Of a DNA stretch of 6,647 bases, positions 5,706 to 6,647 are shown piece by piece. The position numbers were made by a program, and so were the translations under genes. The notes under the pieces are model-generated. The model did not search any database. It was not told the origin of the DNA and saw only the letters and a list, made by a program, of their open reading frames with translations. The DNA lies in NCBI GenBank assembly GCA_007120685.1, contig SKNG01000053.1:1-6647 (forward strand), in the 5' to 3' direction. The stretch's first letter is position 1; every line of letters starts with the position of its first letter. The DNA comes from Paracoccaceae bacterium. GTDB lineage: Bacteria > Pseudomonadota > Alphaproteobacteria > Rhodobacterales > Rhodobacteraceae.

Positions 5706-5729
5706 AAATTCCTTGATCAAGGAATTTGC
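5704..5729. repeat. Perfect 26-bp palindrome with no spacer
   Basis: The half-site GCAAATTCCTTGA (5704-5716) is followed immediately by its exact reverse complement TCAAGGAATTTGC (5717-5729). A spacerless palindrome of this length is very unlikely by chance in a 6.6-kb window. It could be a dimeric protein-binding site or part of a repeated intergenic element; as RNA it would need a few central bases unpaired. It lies 56 bases before the gltB start. Confidence 0.92.
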
Positions 5730-5785
5730 GTCACAGCTTTCCTGCGCGTGGCTCGCTGACCGGAAAAAATTCGAAAGGAACCCAC

Positions 5786-6647
5786 ATGCGTCGTGATTTC
5801 GACTGGGCCGAGGGTGAGGCCGCAAGACGGCAGTGGATGGCCGAGAACAGCCTCTATCGCGCCGAGGACGAACATGCCTCCTGCGGCGTCGGGCTGGTGG
5901 TTTCGATCGATGGCACGCCCTCGCGGCAGGTTGTCGAGAATGGCATCGACGCGCTGAAGGCCGTCTGGCACCGCGGCGCTGTCGATGCCGATGGCAAGCC
6001 CGGCGATGGCGCAGGCATTCATGTCCAGATCCCGGTACGCTTCTTCTACGACCAGATCCGCCGTACCGGGCACGAGCCGGACACAGACGCGCTGATGGCC
6101 GTGGGCCAGGTCTTCCTGCCGCGCACCGATTTCGGCGCGCAGGAACGCTGCCGCACCATTGTAGAGACCGAGGTGCTTCGCATGGGCTATGCCATCTACG
6201 GATGGCGCCATGTGCCGGTGAACACCACCGTTCTGGGCGAAAAGGCCAATGCCACCCGGCCCGAGATCGAGCAGATCCTGATCCGTAACACGCGCGGCAC
6301 CGATGCCGAGACCTTCGAGCGCGAGCTTTACGTCATCCGCCGGCGGATCGAAAAGGCCGCCGCTGCCGCGCAGATCCAGGGCCTCTATCTTTGCAGCCTG
6401 TCCTGCCAGTCGATCATCTACAAGGGCATGATGCTGGCCGAGCAGGTGGCCGAATTCTACCCTGACCTGCAGGACGCGCGTTTCGAGAGCGCCTTTGCCA
6501 TCTATCATCAGCGCTATTCCACCAATACCTTCCCGCAATGGTGGCTGGCGCAGCCCTTCCGCATGCTGGCCCATAACGGCGAGATCAACACGCTGAAGGG
6601 CAATGTGAACTGGATGAAAAGCCATGAGATCCGCATGGCCTCTTCCG
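5786..6647 (+). CDS. gltB: Glutamate synthase (NADPH) large (alpha) subunit GltB, 3' end missing
   Basis: The frame opens at ATG 5786, six bases after AGGA (5776-5779), and runs to the right edge with 287 full codons of a protein normally about 1500 residues. Only the N-terminal class II glutamine amidotransferase domain is visible. C33 in HASCGVGL is the expected catalytic nucleophile, exposed after removal of a propeptide, here predicted to be 32 residues. This domain hydrolyses glutamine and sends ammonia through a tunnel to the FMN/[3Fe-4S] synthase domain, which is outside the window. HRGAVDADGKPGDGAGI, the YHQRYSTNTFPQWWLAQPFR segment and HNGEINTLKGN are highly conserved glutamine-site motifs. 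It follows gltD in the same direction with a 127-bp structured gap, so the two probably form one operon, possibly with an extra promoter or processing site between them. Identity is firm. Confidence 0.97.
   Translation, partial: MRRDFDWAEGEAARRQWMAENSLYRAEDEHASCGVGLVVSIDGTPSRQVVENGIDALKAVWHRGAVDADGKPGDGAGIHVQIPVRFFYDQIRRTGHEPDTDALMAVGQVFLPRTDFGAQERCRTIVETEVLRMGYAIYGWRHVPVNTTVLGEKANATRPEIEQILIRNTRGTDAETFERELYVIRRRIEKAAAAAQIQGLYLCSLSCQSIIYKGMMLAEQVAEFYPDLQDARFESAFAIYHQRYSTNTFPQWWLAQPFRMLAHNGEINTLKGNVNWMKSHEIRMASS

Larger units (their letters stand above)
5675..5757 (+). other. Structured gltD-gltB intercistronic element (outer stem enclosing two palindromes)
   Basis: AGCGAG (5675-5680) and CTCGCT (5752-5757) are complementary and bracket the two perfect palindromes at 5681-5705 and 5704-5729. 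As RNA this could fold into a branched structure with an outer stem and two long hairpins (only one at full length, as they share two bases). It occupies most of the 127-bp gap between the gltD stop and gltB start. Neither hairpin is followed by a U-tract, so it is not a standard terminator. Possible roles are mRNA stabilisation, processing between gltD and gltB, or a dispersed intergenic repeat. The outer 6-bp stem is the least certain part. Confidence 0.4.

Noticed and set aside
5717..6625. Minus-strand ORF of 302 residues
   Set aside because: It is antisense to the highly conserved start of gltB and begins within the palindromic region; no family features.

Overview
The window looks like chromosomal DNA from a GC-rich alphaproteobacterium, most likely Rhodobacterales (the Roseobacter/Rhodobacter/Paracoccus relatives). 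This rests on the high GC, the alphaproteobacterial character of GltD and GltB, and an NDUFA9-like protein next to a tRNA-Leu and uppP. It is inferred from remembered protein families, not from a database search.

Layout, left to right. On the minus strand, running off the left edge, is a 2-oxoglutarate/Fe(II) dioxygenase of the gamma-butyrobetaine hydroxylase (BBOX) type. Divergent from it is a LysR-type (GcvA-like) regulator (948-1841, +). Their 105-bp shared intergenic region holds a GGGCAA-N18-TTGCCC dyad, a candidate operator. Next come a complete tRNA-Leu(CAG) on the minus strand (1933-2019) with a recognisable promoter, an NDUFA9-like NAD(P)-binding protein (2224-3213, +), and undecaprenyl-diphosphatase uppP (3204-4013, -). 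The last two are convergent and overlap by 10 bp at their stop codons. An AT-rich divergent region (4014-4221) separates uppP from gltD (4222-5658, +), which is followed by gltB (5786 to the right edge, +, partial).

How the genes work together. gltD and gltB encode the beta and alpha subunits of NADPH-glutamate synthase (GOGAT), the second step of ammonium assimilation after glutamine synthetase. Their order is gltD-gltB, not the enterobacterial gltB-gltD. The dioxygenase and its divergent LysR regulator look like a small catabolic or regulatory unit, perhaps for a quaternary-amine substrate. The tRNA, the NDUFA9-like protein and uppP are housekeeping-type genes with no obvious functional link.

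I see no mobile element, CRISPR array, phage gene or clearly new multi-gene system. The most unusual signals are in the non-coding DNA around the glt genes. One is a pair of abutting perfect palindromes (25 and 26 nt) in the 127-bp gltD-gltB gap, possibly inside an outer 6-bp stem. The other is a set of mutually exclusive inverted repeats in the gltD leader, one of which holds the gltD ribosome-binding site in a hairpin. At protein level, the BBOX-like enzyme lacks two of the three cysteines of the family's N-terminal zinc site but keeps aromatic residues at the substrate-cage positions.
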